A DNA stretch of 15,289 nt from a bacterium (GTDB lineage Bacteria > Patescibacteriota > Minisyncoccia > Phycocordibacterales > UBA918), in NCBI GenBank assembly GCA_027487145.1, contig JAIYEC010000056.1:1-15289 (forward strand), given 5' to 3'. Below the pieces are notes generated by a model. It was not told the origin of the DNA. It worked only from the letters and a program-made list of their open reading frames with translations, and did not search any database. The position numbers were made by a program, and so were the translations under genes. Positions 6,296 through 14,291 of the stretch are shown piece after piece; position 1 is the first letter of the stretch, and every line of letters starts with the position of its first letter.

Positions 6296-6994
6296 GGCTT
6301 GAAGTAGTGTCTGAAGTTTTTGATAACAATCTAGATGATCTTCCACTAACACTGTCTCTATAACTCCAATAACAGCTTCATCATTTCCACCTGGATACAG
6401 TCCATCACCGAAGTAGATACATTCATCTTTGTCCCAATTCATGAAGTCAATTAATTTTTGGACATTGGTACCTTTGTGTCTGTCTTTATGAATATAATCT
6501 AAACTTGTTGTTCCTCCAATTTTGACCACTAAGTCCGCTGAAGCAAACGGAATTTTATTAAGGAGTGAAAAACGTTTTATTCGATCTGGATCGTAAGCTT
6601 TTTTGATCTCAATTGGAGCTGTGTTTCCAATCGGGCTGAAGGTGATTTGCGCTCCACGGTCTTCAATTGGATTCCACTCATGATTGACTTCATGTTCTAG
6701 GATTTCAATCACTTCATTGATATGGTCGAGAATTTCAGTGCGGTGGTGTTCTTCAAGTGGAGTGTACCAGAGCTCGGTGCCGTCTGGCCCTTCAGCATGA
6801 TTACCGTTTTGACCAAGACGAAATGCTGGCAAATCGTTACTTTGCCACTTAATTTTTTCATTCTCTTGACCTGAGACAATCACTACATCTTCCTGACGGG
6901 CAGCAAGCAAATCATACATGTCTTGCAAAATTGGTTGTCGCGCTGGAGCAATAGTTTTGTCCATGTCAAAAAAGAGGTGCTTGTATGTTTTCAT
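6293..6994 (-). CDS. HAD-IIB hydrolase, eukaryotic-type phosphomannomutase-like
   Basis: The 233-residue cytoplasmic protein has HAD motif I FDMDKT (Asp10, Asp12), motif II IVSG (Ser41), a conserved Lys near HKGTN (Lys174), and motif IV in YFGDGLYPGGND (194-205). The cap segment EDRGAQITFSPIG (111-123) and the PGGND ending match the eukaryotic PMM/PMM2 family (alpha-phosphomannomutase), which interconverts mannose-6-phosphate and mannose-1-phosphate via a phospho-aspartate. A mutase or sugar-phosphatase role is therefore likely, with the exact substrate open. The frame is open to an ATG at 7006, but TATGCT (7007-7002) looks like the -10 and lies seven bases before ATG 6994, so the later start is chosen (a 7006 start would add MLSD). 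It is convergent with the MgtE-like gene. Confidence 0.85.
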   Translation of the reverse strand: MKTYKHLFFDMDKTIAPARQPILQDMYDLLAARQEDVVIVSGQENEKIKWQSNDLPAFRLGQNGNHAEGPDGTELWYTPLEEHHRTEILDHINEVIEILEHEVNHEWNPIEDRGAQITFSPIGNTAPIEIKKAYDPDRIKRFSLLNKIPFASADLVVKIGGTTSLDYIHKDRHKGTNVQKLIDFMNWDKDECIYFGDGLYPGGNDEAVIGVIETVLVEDHLDCYQKLQTLLQA

Positions 6995-7001
6995 ATCAGA
7001 T

Positions 7002-7054
7002 AGCATACAAAATAGTGTAGAAAAGTAAAATTAAAAGATTTTAAATGATACTAT
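7002..7054. promoter_or_regulatory. Divergent leaderless promoters
   Basis: Minus strand: TATGCT at 7007-7002, seven bases before HAD ATG 6994. Plus strand: TG at 7046-7047, one base, then TACTAT (7049-7054), eight bases before ATG 7063 of the membrane protein. The region between them is AT-rich, with no clear -35 elements. Confidence 0.55.
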
Positions 7055-7062
7055 TTCTGTAT

Positions 7063-7587
7063 ATGACTATATTTGTGCTGCTCGTTTCTATTATTCAGAG
7101 TTTCTCGATTTCGCTTGGGGTAGGTTCTTCAACGTTAGCAATTAGTAACTTTTTTGTAGCGATTGCTGATGGAAAGATTGACGACACAGAACGTCGCATG
7201 ATGGGAGTAGTCTATATTGTGCTTCGAGTGGCTATGATACTGATCCTTATCTCAACTCTCATTCTCTTGTCACTTGCGTACGCTTCAACTGGTCTTGCTG
7301 GAATGAGTGCCTTTCATTTTGGACAGATTATGGCGACGATAGTTTTATTCGTAAATGCCATGCTTATGACGGCTCATCTCATGCCCAGTAACTTTGGGCC
7401 AGCTATCCAAGCAGGGAATTGGTACACCTTAGGAATACTTTTTGCCCTAGTACCACTTGGTCTTACTGGTTTTACCTTCACACAGTTTTTCCTCGCATAC
7501 ATTACCTGGCTTGTACTGGCCGTTAGTATCATCAACGGCATCATGGCGCTCCTGCGAGCGAGAAGACACGGAGTCCTAACTAAGTAG
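7063..7587 (+). CDS. Polytopic membrane protein of unknown function
   Basis: I do not recognise this protein by name. From ATG 7063 it is 174 residues with about five hydrophobic segments: N-terminal helix (about 1-20), then a segment GVGSSTLAISNFFVAIADG leading into the acidic/basic loop KIDDTERRMM, two further helices (about 50-75 and 85-108), and two near the C-terminus (about 120-140 and 145-165), ending in a basic tail RARRHG. The loop ADGKIDDTER resembles the short acidic turn of TerB-like or EF-hand-like segments, but the match is too short to claim. An upstream ATG at 7045 is in frame, but it lies inside the probable -10 region, so 7063 is preferred. A terminator shared with the RND operon follows. 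Confidence 0.75.
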   Translation: MTIFVLLVSIIQSFSISLGVGSSTLAISNFFVAIADGKIDDTERRMMGVVYIVLRVAMILILISTLILLSLAYASTGLAGMSAFHFGQIMATIVLFVNAMLMTAHLMPSNFGPAIQAGNWYTLGILFALVPLGLTGFTFTQFFLAYITWLVLAVSIINGIMALLRARRHGVLTK

Positions 7588-7591
7588 ATAT

Positions 7592-7620
7592 AAAAAACCG
7601 CGGTATGACCGCCGTTTTTT
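7592..7620. terminator. Bidirectional terminator between membrane protein and RND gene
   Basis: A GCGGT/ACCGC stem (7600-7604/7608-7612) with ATG loop extends through a single C:C mismatch into an AAAAAAC/GTTTTTT helix (7592-7598/7614-7620). A- and T-runs on both sides fit its place between convergent genes. Confidence 0.85.
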
Positions 7621-7625
7621 TAGTA

Positions 7626-10600
7626 TTAGCTTGTCTGTAGCTTGGCTTTCTTCTTTAACTCCGCCCTATAGTAGAGGACAGGCACCATAATCAGAGTAAG
7701 CACCATCGCAAACGACAGTCCAAACATGATCGTAAAGGCGAGCGGCCCCCAGAATTCTGAGGTAAGTGAAAGAGGGATCATACCAATCACAGTAGTAATG
7801 GTAGTAAGCACAATCGGACGTAATCGTGAAGTTGCCGCGTCAGCCACCTGCTCAAGTAGTGGCTTAGACTTATCGGCGTGATAGAGCATTGAGTCGAGCA
7901 AGATGTTTGAGTGGTTGATAATAACTCCCGCCAGCGCAATCACACCAAGCATTGAGGTGAAGGAGAGCGGTAGTCCAAAGAGTGTCAAACCGATAAATAC
8001 ACCAATGAGCGAGTACGGTACTGCAAGCAGAAGGTAGAGTGAATACCGGATTGAGTTGAATGACAGTACGAGAATAGCAAGCATCAGAATGACTCCAGCG
8101 ATAATCGCAAAGAGCATCTCGGTGAATGATCGATTAATGTCTTCAGTTTCTCCGCCGTACACCACTTCTATTGAGCTAGGAAGTTCTAACTCAGCTTCTT
8201 TTGCTTGGAATGCACTTACTACTTCTAGCGCGGTAGTTTCTCCCTTAGTGAACGCACGAACCGTTTCGATTCGCATACCATCCTCTCGTGAAATTGCCGT
8301 ATTGGCAGGCGCAAGAGTCGGAGTAATAACAGATCCTAGCAGTACCGGAGTACCATCGCGACTAGTTACCGTAAGGTTACTGAGTGTGTCATAACTTACC
8401 TCAGGGACAGCAGCTGGATCGGTAGCATTTCCATCTACCGTGAGTCGTACCACGATATCAATATCATCGCCGGCTTCGGTGTAGGTTGTGGCTGTTGTGC
8501 CAAATACAGCCGTTCGGAGGGTCTGAGCAATAGCTGCCGAACTGACGCCGGCTGCGCTTGCCTTCGCTTGATCAACCGTCAGCACATACTCTACAGCAGT
8601 TGTATCGGTACTAGTTGTAATGTCACGAGTACCTTCAATTGACTGGAGGATAGTCTCAGCTTTATCAACAGCAACTGCAAGCTCATCAAGACTCTCGCCT
8701 CGGAACGTAATGAGTACCGGAGCGCCACTTGGCGGGCCATTTTCTTGTTCGGCAATAGTGATTTTTGCATCAGGTATACTTGCAAACTTCTCACGAAGGT
8801 AGGTAGAGAATTCTGCTGATGTCATATCGCGCTCTTTTTTGAGCTCGACGGTGATATTGGCAAACTTACCACCCGCATCACTACTTCCAGTAAAGGCTGA
8901 ACCACTACCAGCAGTTGAAGAAAAAGCCTTGACCGTATCTTCCTCATACAACATCTCTTCTACTGAGCGTAATACTAAGTCAGTTTGATTAACTGGAGTA
9001 CCTTGCTTTGTTTCGATAGCTACATACACATAATCGACGTTTTCTGGCGGGAAGAAGATAGTTTTTAAGAGTCCGCTAACTGGCAAGAGTAAGACTAAGA
9101 AGAATGAACCTGCTAGTACCCAGAGGAATATCTTCTGTTGTTTTTGTTTTCCTAAGAAGGAAACCAATCGTGCTCGATACCACTCTTGTGCTACGTGTGT
9201 CCACGCCTCTTGCTTTTGTTCTAGCTTATTTGGAGCGCTGTTTCGGCTCGTGAGAGCAAGTGCTAACAGCGGCACAAATCCAAGAGCCACAAAGATTGAC
9301 GCAATAAGGACGAAGATAATCGTAAACGGAATCGATGAAATGAATTGACCAATCACACCTGAAAGGAAGAAGAGTGGTGCGAATACCGCCACCGTTGTCA
9401 TGGTTCCGGCAATAAGTGGCCACGCGTATTCTTTAATTGCTTGCTTAGCGGCTTCATCGGGATTTGGGGCAGTTTTTAGTCGCGTATGGATTGCTTCAGT
9501 CATCACGATTCCCGAGTCCACCAAAATACCTACAGCGAGAATGAGCGCAAAGAGACTAATGAAGTTGATGGTATTGCCTGAAAGTAGGAGGCCAATAAAT
9601 GCAATCACAAACGAGAGAGGAATTGAGAGCGCTGCTACAAGTGATTCACGCCAGCCAATTGTAAGCAGGAGACAAAGCGCTACAAGAACGATGGTTTCAA
9701 TACCAGCGCTCACAAGACGAGAAAGGTCGTCACGTACTTGCTTACCACCGTCAAAGACATACAGCACTTGAGAACCATCGAGTAGACCGTTTGGCTGCTT
9801 AAGAGCATCAATTTTTTCATAGACACCATCTGACATCGCGGTAACGTCAAACCCAGATTTTTTATAAATAGAAAGCGTGAGTGCCTGCTCTGATGGCGCG
9901 CCATCAACCGACACTCGTGAGATACTAGATTCTGAACCAACACCATTGGTTACCTGGGCTATATCACCAATAAAGACTGGAAAACCATTTTGTGAGGTAA
10001 CGGGGATAGTGCGAATTGCGTCGACTGAGTCAATATTCCCCTCAAAGCGGATAGCATACTCTAAGCCGCTAGTTGTAACAGTTCCGACAGGAAAAGAGAG
10101 GTTTGCTGATTGTAAGGCAGCCACCACATCCCCAATGGTAAGTTTATACAGTGATAGAGAAGCGCTGTCGATGCTTACTTGAATTTCACGCTCGCGGGTT
10201 CCGCTTACTTCAACTTTTGAGACGCCAGGGACATCTTTAAGCGCTGCTTCAAGATCCGAGCCAAGTTCAGTAAATGAAGCCGGATCAAGCGGTGAAGAAA
10301 CCGAAATAACGTGAACTGGCTGATCAGCAAAGTTTACTTTGGTTACTGTGGGATCGTTTGCTTCACTTGGGAGTTCAGGTTTGGTGAGGTCTACCGCATC
10401 TTTTACTAAGTCGATTGAGGTATCCACATCAGCGCGGGCGTTAAACTCAGCTGTAATAACTGATACTCCATCTCTTGAAACAGAGGTGACAGAATCGATA
10501 CCATCAAGACTTTCGAGATTATTCTCAAGCTTCATAGTGATAAGCTCTTCCATATCTGAAGCTGATGCTCCAGGGTAGACCGTAGTCACAATTCCAATTG

Positions 10601-10730
10601 GAACAATAACTTCAGGTGAAGATTCTTTAGGAATCAGGTACACCGCATAAAGACCAGCTCCAACGAGAGCAAGCATGAGAAGCCACGTAAATTGACGCTT
10701 TTGGAGGAAAAATATCCAGAGAGAGTGCAT
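7626..10730 (-). CDS. RND-family efflux transporter (AcrB/MexB-like)
   Basis: This 1034-residue inner-membrane pump has the full RND length with two repeated halves, each with one membrane helix, a large periplasm-type pore domain, and a helix bundle. Visible marks are the N-terminal helix 14-33, VYPGASASDMEELIT (51-65) of the porter domain, the TM4 block AVGILVDSGIVMTEAI (399-414), TM segments at about 343-545, and a second-half TM10 block GVIALAGVIINHSNILLDS. Classical proton-driven pumps have Asp-Asp in TM4; here it is Asp405-Ser406, and TM10 has Asn-His instead of the Lys of AcrB, so energy coupling may differ. The ATG is three bases after the stop of the membrane fusion protein gene, so the two are one operon. 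No outer-membrane TolC-type gene is present. The substrate is unknown. Confidence 0.95.
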   Translation of the reverse strand: MHSLWIFFLQKRQFTWLLMLALVGAGLYAVYLIPKESSPEVIVPIGIVTTVYPGASASDMEELITMKLENNLESLDGIDSVTSVSRDGVSVITAEFNARADVDTSIDLVKDAVDLTKPELPSEANDPTVTKVNFADQPVHVISVSSPLDPASFTELGSDLEAALKDVPGVSKVEVSGTREREIQVSIDSASLSLYKLTIGDVVAALQSANLSFPVGTVTTSGLEYAIRFEGNIDSVDAIRTIPVTSQNGFPVFIGDIAQVTNGVGSESSISRVSVDGAPSEQALTLSIYKKSGFDVTAMSDGVYEKIDALKQPNGLLDGSQVLYVFDGGKQVRDDLSRLVSAGIETIVLVALCLLLTIGWRESLVAALSIPLSFVIAFIGLLLSGNTINFISLFALILAVGILVDSGIVMTEAIHTRLKTAPNPDEAAKQAIKEYAWPLIAGTMTTVAVFAPLFFLSGVIGQFISSIPFTIIFVLIASIFVALGFVPLLALALTSRNSAPNKLEQKQEAWTHVAQEWYRARLVSFLGKQKQQKIFLWVLAGSFFLVLLLPVSGLLKTIFFPPENVDYVYVAIETKQGTPVNQTDLVLRSVEEMLYEEDTVKAFSSTAGSGSAFTGSSDAGGKFANITVELKKERDMTSAEFSTYLREKFASIPDAKITIAEQENGPPSGAPVLITFRGESLDELAVAVDKAETILQSIEGTRDITTSTDTTAVEYVLTVDQAKASAAGVSSAAIAQTLRTAVFGTTATTYTEAGDDIDIVVRLTVDGNATDPAAVPEVSYDTLSNLTVTSRDGTPVLLGSVITPTLAPANTAISREDGMRIETVRAFTKGETTALEVVSAFQAKEAELELPSSIEVVYGGETEDINRSFTEMLFAIIAGVILMLAILVLSFNSIRYSLYLLLAVPYSLIGVFIGLTLFGLPLSFTSMLGVIALAGVIINHSNILLDSMLYHADKSKPLLEQVADAATSRLRPIVLTTITTVIGMIPLSLTSEFWGPLAFTIMFGLSFAMVLTLIMVPVLYYRAELKKKAKLQTS

Positions 10731-10733
10731 ATA

Positions 10734-12302
10734 TTATTTTGCGATTACTTCTTGACCTGCTTTTAAGCCACGAGCGTCTGTAACGATTCTGGTTTCTTTG
10801 GTAAGTCCTGAGGTGATTTCAATATTGTCACCAAGTAGCTGTCCCTTTGTTACGGTAATTGCTTCGAGTTTTCCTTCATTTGATACTGTAAAGACAGTCG
10901 TAGCGTCTGGAGTAATCTTAAGGGCTGAAAGAGGCACGATGATTCGTTCATCAACCGCTTCCTTAGAGACTTGTGAAAACGTTACTTTTACGGTGGCGCC
11001 GTTAGTGAGACCGCTGTCGGGGTTAACACCTACAACAACCGCCACCTTTCCGTTCGTCGGGTCAAGCGCATCTGCCTTAGCAGTAATGACACCTGAAGCG
11101 CCTCCTTCAATTGCTACAGGATCTCCAACATTGAGGTTAGCGCCGTCAATTTCGTTTATAAATGTCTTGATTTGCAAACCATTATTGTTCGCCACAATCG
11201 CAGCCGGTTGACCAGGTGAAACGTAGTCGCCGGTCTTAAGGTAGAGTGCATTCACCACACCTTGAATAGGGGAGCGCACAATTGTCTTTTGGTATGCCGA
11301 CTGAGCTGACTGTAGTGAACCAAGTGCAATTTTGATTTGAGCATCTGAACTTGAAACTGCTCCACCTGAAGCACCGAGTTCGGCTCGACGCTTTGCGTCC
11401 CGGGCAGATGCTAGGGTAGAAATAGCACCATCGAGTGAAGTTCGTGTCCCGATGAGGTTTGCACGAAGGGTAGTGAAGTTGGTACTGAATGTCTGCAGTT
11501 CAGCATCTGTGTAGCCTCCTACCTGACCACCTTGGTTAAAGATAGTGATAAACATATCTACCATCGTAATAGTCCGTTCCAGCTGATTTTTAGCGTATAC
11601 AAGCTCGCTGTCGAGATTGCTGCTTGCAGAAATGGTTTGAGATTTCTGTTGCCATTCTGGAAGAAGTCGCTGATAGGCAACTCGTTAATGGTTAAGAGTA
11701 CTGGGGAAACCGGCACCATCAATTTTAAGACCTGGAACCTGCCCATTTGGGCTACCGAAGAATGGGTCGATACTGTTGTAGACAGTAGAATTGACCGTGT
11801 TGAAAGCGTTACGATAGGCTGCTACCGCACCATTTTGGGCTGCCGTCATGGCTGTCTGTGCCTCGTTAACACCAACACCACTTTGAGCTGAAGCAGCTAC
11901 CGCTGCCTCATAGGCTCCCTGTGCCTGTACTAGGGCTGCTCGTTGAGCACTGTTCTCAAGGGTAGCAATAACTGCTCCGGCCCCTACGGTATCTCCAACC
12001 GTTACATTTACAGCAGTGATTCGACCGCCAGATTCAGCTTGAAGATTCGCTTCTGACACAGCCTCTACTTTTCCAACAGTATCAAAACTAGCGCTAGCAG
12101 AAAGTTCAGATACAGCTTTTACCTCTACTTCTGTACGCTTTGTCTCAGCGACTTCTTCAGCTGGTGTACCTGAAGTGAATTTGAAGATTACAAATCCAAC
12201 TAAGAGTAGTAAGGCAAGGGCGGACAATCGTTTTTTCCCAAAAGTAGTTTTTGGGTTAAAAAATATTTTAAAATCGTTAAAAATGGCAACGAGGGTTTTC
12301 AT
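10734..12302 (-). pseudogene. RND membrane fusion protein gene interrupted by an in-frame TAA
   Basis: One continuous frame encodes an HlyD/AcrA-type periplasmic adaptor but is cut by a TAA at 11687-11685. The 5' part holds an N-terminal cytoplasmic stretch, a membrane helix, the first lipoyl half (SGGRITAVNVTVGDTVGAG), and the descending coiled-coil helix. After the stop the same frame continues without shift for 40 codons (RVAYQRLLPEWQQ and onwards) to the ATG at 11564, then the ascending helix, second lipoyl half (SPIQGVVNALYLKTGDYVS), beta-barrel and C-terminal domain. If the stop were a sense codon the protein would be about 522 aa. Start 12302 is preferred to 12308 because it has better spacing from an AACAAT box. 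A recent nonsense mutation, a sequencing error, or stop-codon readthrough are all possible; TAA is the commonest stop in this window, so reassignment is unlikely. Confidence 0.85.
11685..11687 (-). other. In-frame TAA inside the fusion protein gene
   Basis: The codons read ...AAC CAT TAA CGA GTT GCC TAT CAG..., with adaptor-like coding on both sides in the same frame. A single base change from CAA, GAA, AAA, TTA, TCA, TAC or TAT would give this stop. The position is in the coiled-coil hairpin, where a Glu, Gln or Lys would be natural. Confidence 0.9.
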
Positions 12303-12390
12303 ATACATATTATTGTTACGTGCTAATAAAATAACATTAAAATTAGACTTTGTCTAGGTCTTTGTAGCTTCACCTTTACTACGCAGACTG

Positions 12391-12399
12391 TGCTACAAT
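12391..12399 (+). promoter_or_regulatory. Extended -10 before the 104-aa helical protein
   Basis: TGC plus TACAAT (12394-12399) lies nine bases before ATG 12409, leaving room for a leader of at most about three bases. A TTCACC about 19 bases upstream is a weak -35 candidate. Confidence 0.6.
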
Positions 12400-12408
12400 C
12401 TTGCGCAT

Positions 12409-12723
12409 ATGTTTGGAAAACTAAAGAATTTTGCAATTAAAAAGGCGTTAGAGACTCAGATGAAGAACGTTCCTGAGGATCAAAAGCAAATGATCATGGA
12501 AATGCTTGAGAAGGATCCACAGCTATTTGAAAAAATTGCCAAGGAAATTCAGGCGGAACTCAAAGTCAACGGAAATAATCAAATGGCTGCTGCCACCAAG
12601 GTACTGCCAAAATACCAGAAAGAGATTTTTGCCATCATGAGCCCTGAAATGAAAGAAAAACTCATGAAAATGCAGATGGGAACCCAAGGGCAATTTAATC
12701 CTAACGGAAGTCTACGGCGCTAA
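12409..12723 (+). CDS. Small all-helical charged protein, unknown function
   Basis: I do not recognise this 104-residue protein. It is rich in Lys, Glu, Met and Gln, with no membrane segment, no Cys and no signal peptide, and it reads as several amphipathic helices: about 3-18, 22-34 (PEDQKQMIMEMLE), 36-51, 55-66 and 67-90. The C-terminus is short and polar (QGQFNPNGSLRR). It is therefore likely a soluble cytoplasmic protein, perhaps a helical bundle that binds a partner. It is transcribed divergently from the RND operon, has its own promoter immediately upstream, and is followed by a terminator, so it is probably monocistronic. Confidence 0.75.
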   Translation: MFGKLKNFAIKKALETQMKNVPEDQKQMIMEMLEKDPQLFEKIAKEIQAELKVNGNNQMAAATKVLPKYQKEIFAIMSPEMKEKLMKMQMGTQGQFNPNGSLRR

Positions 12724-12740
12724 AAACAATTCTAATCAAC

Positions 12741-12767
12741 AGGGTGCACCTTCTGGTGCGCTTTTGT
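12741..12767 (+). terminator. Probable terminator after the helical protein
   Basis: A stem AGGGTGCACC (12741-12750) with GGTGCGCTTT (12755-12764), including G:T wobbles, has a TTCT loop and is followed by T-rich sequence. The -10 of the next gene starts five bases later, so terminator and promoter are packed together. Confidence 0.6.
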
Positions 12768-12771
12768 TAGG

Positions 12772-12777
12772 TACAAT
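12772..12777 (+). promoter_or_regulatory. -10 box before the NAD(P)H oxidoreductase
   Basis: TACAAT lies eight bases before the ATG at 12786. There is no Shine-Dalgarno sequence between the box and the start, so the mRNA should be leaderless or nearly so. Confidence 0.55.
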
Positions 12778-12785
12778 AGCGTCAT

Positions 12786-13367
12786 ATGAAACAAAAGCGC
12801 ATCGTTATCATTTGCGGTAACCCAGACCACGAAACATTCACTGGTACAGTACTCGACACATACGAGCGCGCAGCGATTGAAGCTGGACATACTGTAACCC
12901 GGTTCAATCTTGGACAAATGAACTTTGACCCAATTCTTCACAAAGGATACAAAGAAATTCAACCGCTTGAACCAGACCTCATTGCTCTTCAGACAGCTAT
13001 TCTTGAATGTGAACATCTGGTTATTGGATATCCAAACTGGTGGACTACTATGCCAGCTCTCCTTAAGGGACTCTTTGACAGAATTTGGCTTCCTGGTTTC
13101 GCCTTCAACTTTAATAAACAAACCAAAAAAGTTGAACAGCACCTCACTGGTCGGACAGCACACGTATTTGTTCTCTCCGGATCACACAGTCCATTTAAGA
13201 CATGGTGGAAGTTCGGCGATTTTACGAACGAAATTCAGTACGGAATTCTTGAATTCGCTGGAATCAAAACTCGAGTAACCACCTATGGTCCATGTGAACG
13301 AGTGGACAATGTCTGTCGTGAAAAGTGGCTTAAAGAGATTGAATCTCTTGGAAAGCACGCTGCGTAG
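12786..13367 (+). CDS. Flavodoxin-fold NAD(P)H-dependent oxidoreductase (quinone reductase-like)
   Basis: The 193-residue cytoplasmic flavoprotein belongs to the Flavodoxin_2/NQO1-MdaB-KefF group, which reduces quinones by two electrons using NAD(P)H. Marks are the FMN/FAD phosphate loop after the first strand (IICGNPDHETFTG, 8-20), the core block GYPNWWTTMPALLKG (81-95) continuing into FDRIWLPGFAF (97-107), and the third loop LSGSHSPFKTWW. Length is normal for the family (about 190-200 aa). ATG 12786 fits the promoter spacing. It has its own promoter and terminator-like upstream element; the next gene, 21 bases downstream, has its own -10. A role beside the Mhq-like dioxygenase and hydrolase in quinone detoxification is an inference. 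An FMN reductase or KefF-type regulatory role is possible. Confidence 0.9.
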   Translation: MKQKRIVIICGNPDHETFTGTVLDTYERAAIEAGHTVTRFNLGQMNFDPILHKGYKEIQPLEPDLIALQTAILECEHLVIGYPNWWTTMPALLKGLFDRIWLPGFAFNFNKQTKKVEQHLTGRTAHVFVLSGSHSPFKTWWKFGDFTNEIQYGILEFAGIKTRVTTYGPCERVDNVCREKWLKEIESLGKHAA

Positions 13368-13372
13368 CCTTG

Positions 13373-13381
13373 TGCTACTAT
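13373..13381 (+). promoter_or_regulatory. Extended -10 before the S49 peptidase gene
   Basis: TGC plus TACTAT (13376-13381) lies seven bases before ATG 13389 and starts six bases after the upstream stop codon. Confidence 0.6.
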
Positions 13382-13388
13382 ACGCAAT

Positions 13389-14228
13389 ATGCAACGAACG
13401 TTTCTCAAAGAGGTTGCCCTCATGGTAACCAAGGCAATCATTGTGGTACTCACTATCATTGCTATTTTAGTCGGATCTATTGCTCTGTTTGATGAAGGAC
13501 TCGGTGTCAGTGATGGCACGTGTAATATCGCAGTCATGCCCATTGAAGGTGAAATTTGGCCGTTTTATGGTTTAGCGAACACACCTCTTATTGTGACGCC
13601 AGATATGGTTGAAGACTTCATTGCTAGTGCTGAAGAAGACACCGCTATCGATGCATTCCTGTTTGAAATTAATTCACCTGGAGGACTTCCGGCTGCCTCA
13701 GAGCGTATCGCTGAAAGTATTCGAAATAGTTCACTCCCAAGCGTAGGAATGATCGGTGACCTTGGAGCATCTGGAGGATACATGGTAGCTGCAGCGACAG
13801 ACTATCTTATTGCTTCACCGTTTTCTACGGTAGGAAGTATCGGCGTAAACGCCTCATACGTTGAGAATTCAAAGCAAAATGAAGAGGATGGACTTGCTTA
13901 CGTACAACTCATAGCTGGAAAGTATAAAGATTCAGGTGACCCGAACAAACCACTCTCAGAAGAAGAGCGCGCTCTCATCCAGCGAGACCTTGATGAGGTA
14001 CACAAAAGCTTTATCGATATGGTCGCTCGGTACCGTGGTCTCCCGGTAGAGAAGGTGACTGAATTAGCTGACGGTTCAACTATCACTGGAGCACGAGCTA
14101 AAGAATCCGGCTTGGTAGATGGGGTAGGGGGCCGAATGGAAGCCAAAAAAGCTCTTGCTACCATTCTCGGTATAGAAGAAGCCGATGTAATCTTCTGTGA
14201 GTACGAATCTCCGTTACTTCCATTCTAG
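13389..14228 (+). CDS. sppA: Signal peptide peptidase SppA-type, S49 family serine protease
   Basis: The 279-residue membrane-anchored peptidase has one N-terminal helix (about 12-34) and an external S49/ClpP-fold domain (about 46-260). Motifs are INSPGG (94-99), the nucleophile block GDLGASGGYMVA (Ser128), the STVGSIGV strand (146-153), and the general-base Lys in GKYKDSGDP (Lys180 by family pattern). The later GRGLPVEKV-like stretch appears here as YRGLPVEKV, followed by TGARAKESGLVDGVGG, the standard SppA ending. Short single-domain S49 forms of about 270-330 aa are the Gram-positive/CPR type and assemble as oligomers; E. coli SppA is about 600 aa with two domains. It cleaves signal peptides left in the membrane. 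The ATG at 13389 has a -10 box seven bases upstream; ATG 13422 (Met12) would remove a charged lead and is less likely. Confidence 0.92.
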   Translation: MQRTFLKEVALMVTKAIIVVLTIIAILVGSIALFDEGLGVSDGTCNIAVMPIEGEIWPFYGLANTPLIVTPDMVEDFIASAEEDTAIDAFLFEINSPGGLPAASERIAESIRNSSLPSVGMIGDLGASGGYMVAAATDYLIASPFSTVGSIGVNASYVENSKQNEEDGLAYVQLIAGKYKDSGDPNKPLSEEERALIQRDLDEVHKSFIDMVARYRGLPVEKVTELADGSTITGARAKESGLVDGVGGRMEAKKALATILGIEEADVIFCEYESPLLPF

Positions 14229-14247
14229 AAACATTTGAACTAGATTG

Positions 14248-14261
14248 TTACATTGATGTAA
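14248..14261. other. Short inverted repeat between sppA and ychF
   Basis: TTACAT-TG-ATGTAA forms 6-bp arms followed by a T-rich run (about 14270-14283). It could be a weak terminator for sppA or an operator for ychF. The stem is too short to decide. Confidence 0.35.
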
Positions 14262-14291
14262 TGATTCTAACTTTTTGTTTTTTCAATAATC

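Noticed and set aside
11685..11687. TAA reassigned as a sense codon
   Set aside because: TAA ends eight other genes here, so a general reassignment is not tenable; only local mutation, error or readthrough remain.
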